NCBI RefSeq assembly: GCF_030812475.1
Contig: NZ_JAUSSR010000018.1
Location: forward strand, 62,001-126,000
Direction: 5' to 3'
Length of the DNA stretch: 64,000 bases
Source: Pseudomonas lini
GTDB lineage: Bacteria; Pseudomonadota; Gammaproteobacteria; Pseudomonadales; Pseudomonadaceae
Both the position numbers and the translations under genes were made by a program. Below are positions 53,954 to 62,388 of the stretch, piece after piece (within the stretch, counting starts at the first letter, position 1; each line of letters begins with the position of its first letter). The notes under the pieces were generated by a model. The model made no database searches. It was not told where the DNA came from and saw only the letters and a program-made list of their open reading frames with translations.

Positions 53954-54859
53954 TCAGGGCTCTGCTGGCCGCAAATAGGGCTCGATAAAGCCGCAGCCAA
54001 GGATCTCGTTCAGGCGTTGCGCATCGTTCATTCGGCGAAACAGCCCAATAGTCTTCCACGGCGCGTGACCATCGACATTGGGCGCTCCGAATCCGGCCAA
54101 CAGGTCGGCGATCAGTATTGATCGGGTCTCGAAAGAGATGCGTGTCAGCCCGGTGCTATTACCGACGCCGGCATGGGCATGAGCCCCGGAAAAGGCGATC
54201 AGGCTCCCCGGAGCGATATCGACGGCGATCCCCTCCTGAGGGTCGATCGCTTCCAGCAGATGCGGAATGGCTTCGTCAGCATCCACGGCATTGCGGCCGT
54301 CTCGATGGGATCGCTGCAAAATGGCGCGCATATCGAAATCTGCGCTCGAATTACCCAGCGGTCGCTGCCAGAGGCCTGGATACAAGGCGAAGGTACGCCC
54401 TGCCGCGATGGGATAGATGGGCGCCCACCAGTTGGTTTGTGCATAGATATTCGACCCCCAGGTATCGCGGTGAAAGGCGATGGTGGCCGTCGTACGGGCA
54501 CGCTGCGTCGACTGCCCTGGCTCACGATGCGGCTGAAAACGCAAATGCAGGCGATCGCACGCCAGGGCATCGGGGGCGATGCCAAGGCTTTGCACGACGT
54601 CCTGCCAGCGCTGCTGGGCCTCAGCCGAGCCTGCGAAGTCGTTCTGGATTTTCGCAAAGCGCTCAGTCTGCTCAGGGTGGCTCAAATGGCGGTGGATCTG
54701 TTGCGGCGACCAGGGATGCAGGGCGTCTTCGAGGAACGCACGCGTATATTCCACCAGCGCCGTCATGGGCTGCAGGTCAGTGAAGCGAATGATCTCGCCA
54801 GCATAGATCCGGTCGTGCAATTGTCGAGCGGTGGTCGGTATGGCAAGCGAGCTGTACAT
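53954..54859 (-). CDS. Phytanoyl-CoA dioxygenase-like Fe(II)/2-oxoglutarate oxygenase (putative)
   Basis: This 301-residue protein has an HxD-type motif (AFHRDTWGSNIYAQTNWWAP, around residue 133) and a distal histidine-arginine pair (HAHAGVGNSTGLTRISFETR, around residue 231). Together these suggest the metal and 2-oxoglutarate ligands of a cupin-type oxygenase. The N-terminal half is helical. CAGGGGA precedes the ATG. It lies upstream of the ECF sigma gene on the same strand but with a Fur-box candidate between, so it is probably a separate unit. The family assignment is tentative. Confidence 0.5.
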   Translation of the reverse strand: MYSSLAIPTTARQLHDRIYAGEIIRFTDLQPMTALVEYTRAFLEDALHPWSPQQIHRHLSHPEQTERFAKIQNDFAGSAEAQQRWQDVVQSLGIAPDALACDRLHLRFQPHREPGQSTQRARTTATIAFHRDTWGSNIYAQTNWWAPIYPIAAGRTFALYPGLWQRPLGNSSADFDMRAILQRSHRDGRNAVDADEAIPHLLEAIDPQEGIAVDIAPGSLIAFSGAHAHAGVGNSTGLTRISFETRSILIADLLAGFGAPNVDGHAPWKTIGLFRRMNDAQRLNEILGCGFIEPYLRPAEP

Positions 54860-55198
54860 GACTGGAAGTCCCCTGAAGGTGCGCCCCCTGACTTTAGATC
54901 CACGCAGTTTGTAACGAAAGTGGCAGGTGAGGCGAAAAAACGCGGATCAGGCCCGGCGGACATGAGCAACAGGCGACCTTCCAGCCGTTGATTTTTCTTT
55001 ACCGATGGCTGTCAGAAATATCTTTTCCGACTCGGGCAAATCACCGCAATTTTGCCAGCGGATGAACTACGCTCCAGAAACAACCCCGCAGAACGAAGAA
55101 GCAGTGCGCAAGGACGATACGACCAGAATGCTGGTGAGAACCAACTGGCTATTCTTCGGGATCCGGCATCCCTGATCGGCACCACCGGAGTACGCTCC
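54860..55198. other. Divergent promoter gap
   Basis: This 339-bp stretch separates the dioxygenase-like and phospholipase D genes. Both promoters must lie here. No repeat or operator was recognised. Confidence 0.4.
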
Positions 55199-56773
55199 GT
55201 GAGAATCAAACAGCCCTTGCTTGCTCTTGTGTTGCTCACCTTGCTGTTTGAAGGCTGTACGACTCCCCATGTCCCTCACGAACCCAGTCAGGCCTTGCCG
55301 GCGAGCGATTCGGCGTTCGGTCGTTCTATCCAGGCCCAGGTAGCCCCCCATCAAGGCCAATCGGGGTTTCGTTTGCTATCCGACAGTGCCGAGGCTTTCT
55401 CCGCCCGTGCCGAGCTGATTCGCAACGCGCAAATCAGCCTCGACTTGCAGTACTACATCGTCCACGACGGCATCAGTACGCGGATACTGGTGGGCGAGCT
55501 GCTCGACGCCGCCGACCGCGGAGTCCGCGTGCGGATTCTGCTCGATGACACCACCAGCGATGACCTGGACCGAATTATCGCGACGCTGGCGGCGCACCCG
55601 CAGATGCAGATCCGTGTGTTCAATCCGCTGCACTTGGGCCGCAGCACTGTGGTGACGCGAACGATGGGCCGGCTGTTCAACCTGTCGCAGCAACACAGGC
55701 GCATGCACAACAAATTGTGGGTGGCGGACAATTGCGTGGCAATCGTAGGCGGGCGCAATTTGGGGGACGAGTATTTCGATGCCGAGCCCAACAAGAATTT
55801 CACCGACATCGACATGCTCAGTGTCGGCCCGGTTGCAGAGCAGTTGGGGCATAGTTTTGACCAGTACTGGAACAGTGCGCTGAGCAAGCCGATCGAGCAG
55901 TTTCTCTCGACCACGCCGACTACCAGGGACTTGAAAAATACCCGCACCCGGCTGGACGAATCCCTGGAGGAAACGCGCAAACAGAATCATGCGCTCTACC
56001 AGCAATTGATGACCTACACCACTCACCCACGGCTGCATGTCTGGCGCCGGGAGCTGATCTGGGCCTGGAACAAGGCGATGTGGGATGCACCGAGCAAGGT
56101 CTTGTCGAAGGGCGAACCCGCCCCGCACTTGCTGTTGACCACCCAGTTGGCCCCCGAGCTTGACGGGGTCACCACGGAGCTGATCATGGTTTCGGCCTAC
56201 ATGGTGCCCGGCCAGCCGGGGGTGGTGTACTTGACCGGTCGTGCCGACGCCGGCGTGTCGATCAGCTTGCTGACCAACTCACTGGAAGCCACCGATGTGC
56301 CCGCTGCGCACGGTGCCTACGCCCCTTATCGCCACACCTTGCTGGAGCATGGTGTGCAGTTGTTCGAGTTACGCCGCCAGTCCGGCGACAATGGCGACAG
56401 CGACAGCGGACCGCGTCTGTTTCACAGCGGGTCCTCCAATAGTTCCGACTCCAGCCTGCATAGCAAGGCGATGATTTTCGACCGGCAGAAAGTGTTTATC
56501 GGCTCGTTCAATTTCGACTCGCGTTCATTACTGTGGAACACCGAAGTCGGGGTGTTGGTGGATAATCCAGAGCTCGCCGGACGGGTACGCGAACTGGCCC
56601 TGGAGGGTATGGCACCCACGCTCAGTTACCATGCCCTGCTGGAAAAGAATCGGCTGGTCTGGGTCACCGAGGATGCTGGCAAACAGCATACGTTGACCAA
56701 GGAACCGGGGAGTTGGTGGCGACGTTTCAATTCATGGCTTAGCAGCACGATCGGGCTGGAGAGGATGTTATAG
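55199..56773 (+). CDS. Phospholipase D-family protein (cardiolipin synthase C-like)
   Basis: This 524-residue protein has two HKD motifs, HNKLWVADNCVAIVGGRN (His170) and HSKAMIFDRQKVFIGSFNFD (His421), of the PLD/cardiolipin synthase family; the ClsC/YmdC branch is the closest by length and layout. The N-terminus resembles a lipoprotein signal (ALVLLTLLFEGC), although Glu at minus two is unusual. GTG 55199 has CGGAG upstream. The frame extends to 55052 without support. It probably makes cardiolipin or a related phospholipid at the inner membrane. Confidence 0.82.
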   Translation: MRIKQPLLALVLLTLLFEGCTTPHVPHEPSQALPASDSAFGRSIQAQVAPHQGQSGFRLLSDSAEAFSARAELIRNAQISLDLQYYIVHDGISTRILVGELLDAADRGVRVRILLDDTTSDDLDRIIATLAAHPQMQIRVFNPLHLGRSTVVTRTMGRLFNLSQQHRRMHNKLWVADNCVAIVGGRNLGDEYFDAEPNKNFTDIDMLSVGPVAEQLGHSFDQYWNSALSKPIEQFLSTTPTTRDLKNTRTRLDESLEETRKQNHALYQQLMTYTTHPRLHVWRRELIWAWNKAMWDAPSKVLSKGEPAPHLLLTTQLAPELDGVTTELIMVSAYMVPGQPGVVYLTGRADAGVSISLLTNSLEATDVPAAHGAYAPYRHTLLEHGVQLFELRRQSGDNGDSDSGPRLFHSGSSNSSDSSLHSKAMIFDRQKVFIGSFNFDSRSLLWNTEVGVLVDNPELAGRVRELALEGMAPTLSYHALLEKNRLVWVTEDAGKQHTLTKEPGSWWRRFNSWLSSTIGLERML

Positions 56774-56821
56774 CTACAAAAACGGGGCCGCATCATCTCA
56801 CTATCAGGACGAGGATGAATC

Positions 56822-57220
56822 ATGCGGATGTGGAAGGGATGCATAGTGCGACTTATCAGCCAATTGACGATGGCGGCGGGTATCAGCCTTATCGCAATCG
56901 TCACTGATGGGAAGGTGCTGGCCACACCTCAAGCCACTCAAGAGATAAACGGCTTGCTGGACTTTGTCGAACACAGTGAGTGTCGGTTTGTGCGCAACGG
57001 GAGCGAATACCCAGGTCCCCGCGCTCGGGCGCATCTGGAGAAGAAGCTGAATTATCTGGAAGGCAAGAACTTGGTGAACAGCGCAGAAGACTTCATCGAT
57101 CTTGCTGCCACTAAAAGCAGTATGAGTAGCCGCCCGTATGAGGTGCGATGTCCAGGAGGCGTAGAACCGGCAGGCATCTGGTTGAAGAGGGAACTGCAGA
57201 GGCAACGGCAACTTCATTGA
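56822..57220 (+). CDS. DUF5329 family exported protein
   Basis: This 132-residue protein has a signal-type N-terminus (about residues 1-34) and the DUF5329 core (FVEHSECRFVRNGSEYPGPRA, the EKKLNYLEG region, and SSRPYEVRCPG), with two conserved cysteines. GAGGA precedes the ATG, 48 bases after the phospholipase D gene, so the two could be co-transcribed. The family is of unknown function and usually periplasmic. Confidence 0.78.
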   Translation: MRMWKGCIVRLISQLTMAAGISLIAIVTDGKVLATPQATQEINGLLDFVEHSECRFVRNGSEYPGPRARAHLEKKLNYLEGKNLVNSAEDFIDLAATKSSMSSRPYEVRCPGGVEPAGIWLKRELQRQRQLH

Positions 57221-57318
57221 TGTTGTTCAAGTGTACTATCCGTCAGGATGACGTTGGCTTTTTTACATACATAACGTGAAGTTCGCTGTGAAAAAAAGGC
57301 CCCCGTCATCCAGAGTTG

Positions 57319-57672
57319 TTACTGGGTGTAAATTACAAAATGTTTTTCCATCTTCTCCAGTACTGTCCATGTCCCACGTGCACCTGGCTCGACAATAAAT
57401 GCATCGCCGGCGCCAAGTTCCACTGGCTCTTTACCTTCGATTTCAATGACGCACCGCCCGGATAATACGTGACAGAACTCCCACACTTTGTAGTTGATGC
57501 GCCATTTGCCGGGGGTGGCTTGCCAGACTCCAGAAATCAAACCACGCTCTTCGTCATGGTATAGCTTGGAAGTGATTGTGGACGGGTTGCCTTCGAGTAC
57601 TTCTTCAAAAAACGGGGCGTTGTGTAGGGGTTCAACTTTCTGGTCGCGAAAAACAAAAAGATCGGCGGTCAT
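57319..57672 (-). CDS. Cupin domain protein (DUF861/Cupin_3-like)
   Basis: This 117-residue cytoplasmic protein is a single cupin with the Cupin_3 pattern: SGVWQATPGKWRINYKVWEF, CHVLSGRCVIEIEG and ELGAGDAFIVEPGARGTW. The family includes ureidoglycine-processing-like proteins and many of unknown role. GAGGAAAA precedes the ATG. It stands alone between two plus-strand genes. Confidence 0.8.
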   Translation of the reverse strand: MTADLFVFRDQKVEPLHNAPFFEEVLEGNPSTITSKLYHDEERGLISGVWQATPGKWRINYKVWEFCHVLSGRCVIEIEGKEPVELGAGDAFIVEPGARGTWTVLEKMEKHFVIYTQ

Positions 57673-57958
57673 GCGTTTTCCTCATTTTTAAGGCGATGGA
57701 GTGTGGCTCAGTTTGAAGATTATTCCCGACATTCATTCATGAAGGAGTGATCGAGCCACTGTAATAGCGGTTCCTTTCGAGCGTCAATCACATTCGATGC
57801 AGGAGATAGGCCTCACCCGCTACCCGGATCAATGGGCGAGGAGTATTCACACAAGTTTTTTACAATATGTTTTTGTCACAGGTAGAGGGCTTATACTTTG
57901 AAGGGTTTTACGAGTGAAAACAAAATCGGGCAAGTGAATCGGTTTACTGGAGCATCCC

Positions 57959-58171
57959 ATGACAGCTTCATTCAAGGTGGGTGATCGGGTTTGCTGGAAC
58001 TCGGAATCCGGCGAAATACGTGGCAAGGTCGTTAAGGTGCACACCCATGATGTCGAGTTCATGGGCAAGCACCGTCCGGCCTCGCAAGACCATCCACAGT
58101 ATGAGGTGAGAAGCGAAAAAACCGGCCGCTTGGCCATGCATCACGCCAGCGCATTACGACATGTGCGATAG
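57959..58171 (+). CDS. DUF2945 (hypervirulence-associated TUDOR-like domain) protein
   Basis: This 70-residue protein is almost entirely one small domain (FKVGDRVCWNSESGEIRGKV and the HPQYEVRSEKTGRLAMHH end), the DUF2945 family with a TUDOR-like beta-barrel. GGAG precedes the ATG. It has no signal peptide. Members are common in proteobacteria; the role is not established. It is an isolated gene. Confidence 0.83.
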   Translation: MTASFKVGDRVCWNSESGEIRGKVVKVHTHDVEFMGKHRPASQDHPQYEVRSEKTGRLAMHHASALRHVR

Positions 58172-58220
58172 CCGGGTGGTGTTTTGCGCGCCTCGATAGG
58201 GGGAGCAACCGTCATCCCGT

Positions 58221-59393
58221 TCAAAAGTACTTGAGCCAACCGATATCGCGACGGCGCGCCTTCAATGCGGCGAACCAGCGCACCGGCAGATACAGCGTTG
58301 CAGCGAGCAGCACCGCCGTCAGCCACACCGCCCAGATGCTGTCGAAACCGAAGTAGTTGCCTTGGTTCGCGCCGAACACGGCCAGGCTGATCAGGTAGAT
58401 CACTTTCAGTGCGTAAAGGTGGAGCAGGTAGAAGAACATCGGCGCCGCGCCAAATATGGCCAAGGTGCTGATCCACTTGCGTTGCCGGGCCCGCTCAAAG
58501 CCAAGAAGCAGTAGCAAACCCACTCCGAGCGTCAGGGACAGGAAGAGCAGGGAAGGGGGGTATTTGGTGATGTTGAAGAAACTCATGACGGTTTGTGCGG
58601 TGCCTTCATAGGCCACCCAATGCGCGTCGCCATAACCGTTGACCAGGCGCAGTGCAACGAAGCCGATCAATGCGCCGGCGCCTGCCAGCAACAGATAGCG
58701 CTGACGCAGGGTGGTGGAGGCTGTGCGAGAGAACCAGGAGCCCATGCCGTACCCCAGGGCGATCACGCCGATCCACGGCAGAACAGGGTATGAGCTGCGC
58801 AGGCGCAGGCTGTCAGAGAAATCGATCCAGCCGCGATCATGCAAAATCGCCCAAGGCACATGCATCGCCGAGCCGACCGGGAAGTGCAGGGGATCGAGCA
58901 GGTTGTGCCCGGCGACGATGACCAGGCCCAGGACACAGAGGATTGGTCGAGGCAGCCAGACCAGTGCCGCGAGGGCAATCATGCTGACGCCAATCGCCCA
59001 GATTACCTGCAGGTAGATCACAGTGGGCGGGAGCTGGAATGTCCAGGCGAAATTCACCAGGGTGAATTCCAGCAGCACCAGGAACAGGCCGCGCTTGAAC
59101 AGGAACAGCGAGACATCGTGCCTGCCCTGGTGTTTTTCGCCGTACAGGTAGGCGGACAGGCCGGTGAGCAGTACGAAGACCGGTGCACATAGATGGGCGA
59201 GGGTCCGGCTGAAGAACAGGGTCGGGTCAGTGGTGTCGATGGCCATCGGGTCGGCGACTTGACGGTGCAGGAAGAAGGTTTCGCGCACGTGATCGAGCAG
59301 CATGAAGATGATCACCAATCCCCGGAGGGCATCGATGGACATCAGGCGTTGGCTGACGCTTGTGGTGGGGGGGATTTGAGTAAAGTGGGTCAT
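58221..59393 (-). CDS. DUF1624/HGSNAT-type membrane protein (acyltransferase-like)
   Basis: This 390-residue membrane protein has about ten helices and the SIDALRGLVIIFMLLDHVRE motif of the DUF1624/heparan-alpha-glucosaminide N-acetyltransferase catalytic family. ATG 59393 starts after an operator-like palindrome (59424-59442); a frame running to 59447 includes the palindrome and has no ribosome site. Members are thought to transfer acyl groups across the membrane, with substrates mostly unknown. It is a single gene preceded by the REP array. Confidence 0.8.
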   Translation of the reverse strand: MTHFTQIPPTTSVSQRLMSIDALRGLVIIFMLLDHVRETFFLHRQVADPMAIDTTDPTLFFSRTLAHLCAPVFVLLTGLSAYLYGEKHQGRHDVSLFLFKRGLFLVLLEFTLVNFAWTFQLPPTVIYLQVIWAIGVSMIALAALVWLPRPILCVLGLVIVAGHNLLDPLHFPVGSAMHVPWAILHDRGWIDFSDSLRLRSSYPVLPWIGVIALGYGMGSWFSRTASTTLRQRYLLLAGAGALIGFVALRLVNGYGDAHWVAYEGTAQTVMSFFNITKYPPSLLFLSLTLGVGLLLLLGFERARQRKWISTLAIFGAAPMFFYLLHLYALKVIYLISLAVFGANQGNYFGFDSIWAVWLTAVLLAATLYLPVRWFAALKARRRDIGWLKYF

Positions 59394-59423
59394 CGCAAGT
59401 CGCAGGCAGGGGGTGAATAGCGC

Positions 59424-59442
59424 TGTCGGTAGATAACCGACA
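59424..59442. promoter_or_regulatory. Operator candidate before the DUF1624 gene
   Basis: Seven-base perfect arms TGTCGGT and ACCGACA around AGATA form a 19-bp inverted repeat, 31-49 bases before ATG 59393, in TetR-operator style. No TetR gene is adjacent. Confidence 0.5.
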
Positions 59443-59528
59443 GTCAATGAATTGTTATTCTATAACATATCATTCAATTCTGTCCTGTCCGCGCGGATTC
59501 CAGGTGTCGTAGTGCTGCAAAAGCAGAT

Positions 59529-59848
59529 GGCGGCCTTGAGTCTTGCGGCGGCCGTGATGACGCCTGCGCCGGCAAGCCGGGCTCCTACAGGGGATCGGTG
59601 TAGTCGGCGATTTGGTGTTCGCTGCAGATCCTGTAGGAGCTGGCTTGCCAGCGAAGGCGGCCTTGAGGCTTGCGGCGGCCGTGATGTCGCCTTCGCCGGC
59701 AAGCCGGGCTCCTACAGGGGATCGGTGTAGTCGGCGATTTGGTGTTCGCTGCAGATCCTGTAGGAGCTGGCTTGCCAGCGAAGGCGGCCTTGAGTCTTGC
59801 GGCGGCCGTGATGACGCCTGCGCCGGCAAGCCGGGCTCCTACAGGGGG
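59529..59848. repeat. Tandem array of a 127-bp REP-containing unit (2.5 copies)
   Basis: Units start at 59529, 59656 and 59783, exactly 127 bp apart; the third breaks off at about 59848. Each unit carries an inverted REP (CGCCGGCAAGCCGGGCTCCT then ACAGGGG), and the first two are joined by forward REPs (CTGTAGGAGCTGGCTTGCCA then GCGAA) at 59631 and 59758, that is, REPIN-like pairs. Copies 1 and 3 agree at the positions where copy 2 differs (59682-59694 region). Short open frames inside it are not genes. Confidence 0.85.
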
Positions 59849-59854
59849 TTGGCA

Positions 59855-59887
59855 CAACACCGGCGCCAGGCCGGTGTTGGGTTTTTT
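59855..59887 (+). terminator. Rho-independent terminator on the plus strand
   Basis: CAACACCGGC pairs with GCCGGTGTTG around a five-base loop, followed by GGTTTTTT. It follows the REP array, and no plus-strand gene ends just upstream. Confidence 0.75.
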
Positions 59888-59935
59888 CTTCGTCCTATTG
59901 ATCTCGGGTAGCGCAGCGCCAGCCGGCCGTGTGCC

Positions 59936-62197
59936 TTAGAAGCGATACTTCGCCGATGCCGTAATGCTGCGCGGTGCACCGTAGGTCAAGGCGCCGTAGG
60001 CGTCGAAGATGTCGAAGTACTTCTGATCGGTGACGTTGTCGGCATTCACCTGGGCCGAGAAGTTTTCGGTGAATTCGTAGCGGGCCATCAGGTTGACCAG
60101 GGCGTAGGCGTCCTGCTGGATCTTCTCGGAGTTGCCTGCCGGGTTGGTCGCATAGGTGTAGATCGAGTCCTGCCAGTTGACGCCGCCGCCGATGGTCAGC
60201 TTGTTGAAAGCACCGGGCAGGCGGTAGGTGGTAAAGGTGCGCAGCAGCTTGGTCGGATACAGCGTGTTGACGTCGTCGCCGTTGGCGTCTTCAGCCGTGA
60301 ACTGGGTGTAGCCCACCGAGGCGTTCCAGTTGGTCGCGAGCTCGCCGGACACTTCCAGTTCGAAGCCCTTGCTGGTTGCGCCTTCACTGGCCTCGTAGGC
60401 GAAGCCGCCGACCGGGTTCGAAGGGTCGATCAGCGCGCCGGTGTTCTGGCCCAGGTTATCCTGTTTGATCTGGAAGATGGCAGCGGAGGCGTTCAGGCGG
60501 CCGTCGAAGTATTCACCCTTCAAGCCGAGTTCCGTGCTCTCGCCAACGATGGGTTCCAATGTCTGGCCACTGCTGTCGCGTACCGACTGCGGCAGAAAAA
60601 TTTCCGTGTAGCTGGCATAGGCCGAAAGGTTGTCGGTGAGGTCGTAGACGATGCCTGCATAGGGGGTCAGCTCGTGATCGACATCGACCTTGCTCACTTC
60701 TGAGAACACGTCATCACTGGTCTTCTCGTACCAGCTTTCACGGGCGCCAAGAATCACTTTCAAATCGTCGGTCACGTTCAGGCGGGTGGCGGCATATAGC
60801 CCTTTCTGCCGGGTCTCGCTGTAGCCGTAGTCGGTCCGCGGGCCCCATACCGGCTCGGCGAAATTACCGCTGTAGGCGTCGAAATCGGCAACGCCTTCAA
60901 AACCTGTTTGCGCGTCGAGTGAATCGGCGTCGAACTTCTGCTTACTGTCCACATATCCGAAGGCCAATTCGTGCTCACGGCCCAACAGCTGGAACGGGCC
61001 ATTGAAGCGGATGGCGTAGTCGTCCTGGGTGGTCTCGGTCTTGTAGGTCGCGGGGAACGAAAACATCCCGGAACTGCCGTCCCTGCCTGGATTGCCCGAC
61101 AGGTACAACAGGGAAGAGTCGCCGGTGCGCTCGCCACGGTTGTAGCTGAGGTTGACTTGCCAGTCGTTGGCAAAGGTGTGATCGAGATTGACGAAGTAGG
61201 TCTCGTAGGTGGTGTCCCACTTGCTCCACTTGGCGGAGGTCGACTTCGAGCGGCTCCAGTTGGTGCGGCCGCCGTCTGCGTACCAGACAGGCAGGCCGCC
61301 CCACATCGGCGAGTCGGCGTTGCTTTCCTGCCGGCTCAAGCCGAACCAGAGCGTGGTGTCGGGCGTCAGGTCGATATCCATGGTGCCGTAGACGGTCTGG
61401 CGCTTGTTTGAGTTCATGTCGATCCAGGTGTCGCCCTCGTTGCTCTCCGCGACCAGGCGCCCGCGAATGGTGCCTTCCTCGTTCAGCTTGCTGGACACGT
61501 CCGCCTCGACGCCATAGGTGTCCCACGAACCGGCGCTCAGTTCCAGCGAACCCTTCAGGTCGGTACTGCTGGCGCGTTTGCGCACCATATTGATGGACGC
61601 GGAAGGGTCGCCGGCGCCGGTCATCAAACCGTTGGCGCCACGGACCACTTCAACGCGGTCATACATAGCCAGGCTGCTGAAAATCTCCCCCGAACTCCAG
61701 GGCTGTTCGTAGAGGGTGGGCACGCCATCGATCATCAGCGAGTTGAGCTCAAAGCCCCGGGCGTTGAACTGCGCCCGGCTGGTTTCGTAGCGGTTGACCG
61801 AGACACCGGTGGCATTGTTGACCACGTCGAGGATCGTATGCAGATCCTGGTCCTGGATACGCTGTTGGGTGATAACGCTGACCGATTGCGGCGTCTCCCG
61901 CAGGGACATGCTCAACGGCGTGGCGGTGCGTGCAGCCGCGGTCGTGTACGAGTTGGTGTCTTCAGTGACCGCGCTGCGCTCGCGAACGGCCGTCTCCGTG
62001 ACAGCGATCGGGGCCAAGGTCAGAGAACTCCCTGTCTCTGTTTGCTCGGTTTGTTCCGCCGCCTGCACGCATGGCGCAGCGAAGGCGATACCGGCTGCCA
62101 GCATGTGCACTGCCAGGGCCAGGGGGCGCACAGCCAGCTGGGCGCGGGGCGGAACGGTGTTTTGTGAACACAGGGAGATTGAGCTGTACATGCGCAC
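59936..62197 (-). CDS. TonB-dependent siderophore receptor (FhuE/coprogen-type)
   Basis: This 753-residue receptor has a signal peptide, a short pre-plug (TonB-box region after APIAVTETAV), the plug with LRETPQSVSVITQQRIQDQD and DRVEVVRGANGLMTGAGDPSA, and a barrel ending in KYRF. It has no STN domain, so it is a plain importer rather than a signalling receptor. The plug and barrel stretches (SNEGDTWIDM, LSRQESNADSPMWGGLP) resemble FhuE-type receptors for hydroxamate siderophores. A Fur-box candidate lies 22-40 bases upstream. The start region has several ATGs; the first was used. Confidence 0.85.
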   Translation of the reverse strand: MRMYSSISLCSQNTVPPRAQLAVRPLALAVHMLAAGIAFAAPCVQAAEQTEQTETGSSLTLAPIAVTETAVRERSAVTEDTNSYTTAAARTATPLSMSLRETPQSVSVITQQRIQDQDLHTILDVVNNATGVSVNRYETSRAQFNARGFELNSLMIDGVPTLYEQPWSSGEIFSSLAMYDRVEVVRGANGLMTGAGDPSASINMVRKRASSTDLKGSLELSAGSWDTYGVEADVSSKLNEEGTIRGRLVAESNEGDTWIDMNSNKRQTVYGTMDIDLTPDTTLWFGLSRQESNADSPMWGGLPVWYADGGRTNWSRSKSTSAKWSKWDTTYETYFVNLDHTFANDWQVNLSYNRGERTGDSSLLYLSGNPGRDGSSGMFSFPATYKTETTQDDYAIRFNGPFQLLGREHELAFGYVDSKQKFDADSLDAQTGFEGVADFDAYSGNFAEPVWGPRTDYGYSETRQKGLYAATRLNVTDDLKVILGARESWYEKTSDDVFSEVSKVDVDHELTPYAGIVYDLTDNLSAYASYTEIFLPQSVRDSSGQTLEPIVGESTELGLKGEYFDGRLNASAAIFQIKQDNLGQNTGALIDPSNPVGGFAYEASEGATSKGFELEVSGELATNWNASVGYTQFTAEDANGDDVNTLYPTKLLRTFTTYRLPGAFNKLTIGGGVNWQDSIYTYATNPAGNSEKIQQDAYALVNLMARYEFTENFSAQVNADNVTDQKYFDIFDAYGALTYGAPRSITASAKYRF

Positions 62198-62218
62198 TCA
62201 CATTTGGTTTGTGTTGTT

Positions 62219-62237
62219 GAGAATAAATATCATACGC
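62219..62237 (-). promoter_or_regulatory. Fur box candidate upstream of the siderophore receptor
   Basis: GCGTATGATATTTATTCTC on the minus strand matches 13 of 19 bases of the Fur consensus and is the better of the two candidates in the window. It is consistent with iron repression of the receptor. Confidence 0.6.
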
Positions 62238-62318
62238 AAATGTGACGAATTGTTAAATAGTACTTGTAATGTCATTGCAGGCAGGGCGCCTGAGATGCTT
62301 GCTCGGCTCGACGCCGGA

Positions 62319-62357
62319 CAAAAAAAAGCCCCCGCCGATTTGCGTCGAGGGAGGCCA
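62319..62357 (-). terminator. Terminator of the TRAP operon
   Basis: On the minus strand an imperfect stem (GCCTCCC with GGGGGC) ends in a run of eight T (A at 62320-62328 on the plus strand), 32-70 bases after the DctM stop. Confidence 0.6.
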
Positions 62358-62388
62358 AGGCAACACGCTCACAGACTGAAGGCGGGCC

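Noticed and set aside
59529..59848. Possible CRISPR array
   Set aside because: The period is 127 bp, whole units are repeated rather than short repeats with unique spacers, and the sequence is REP-type.
59460..59939. Several short frames of repeated sequence (for example ARLAGAGVIT-type peptides)
   Set aside because: They are translations of the REP tandem, not proteins.
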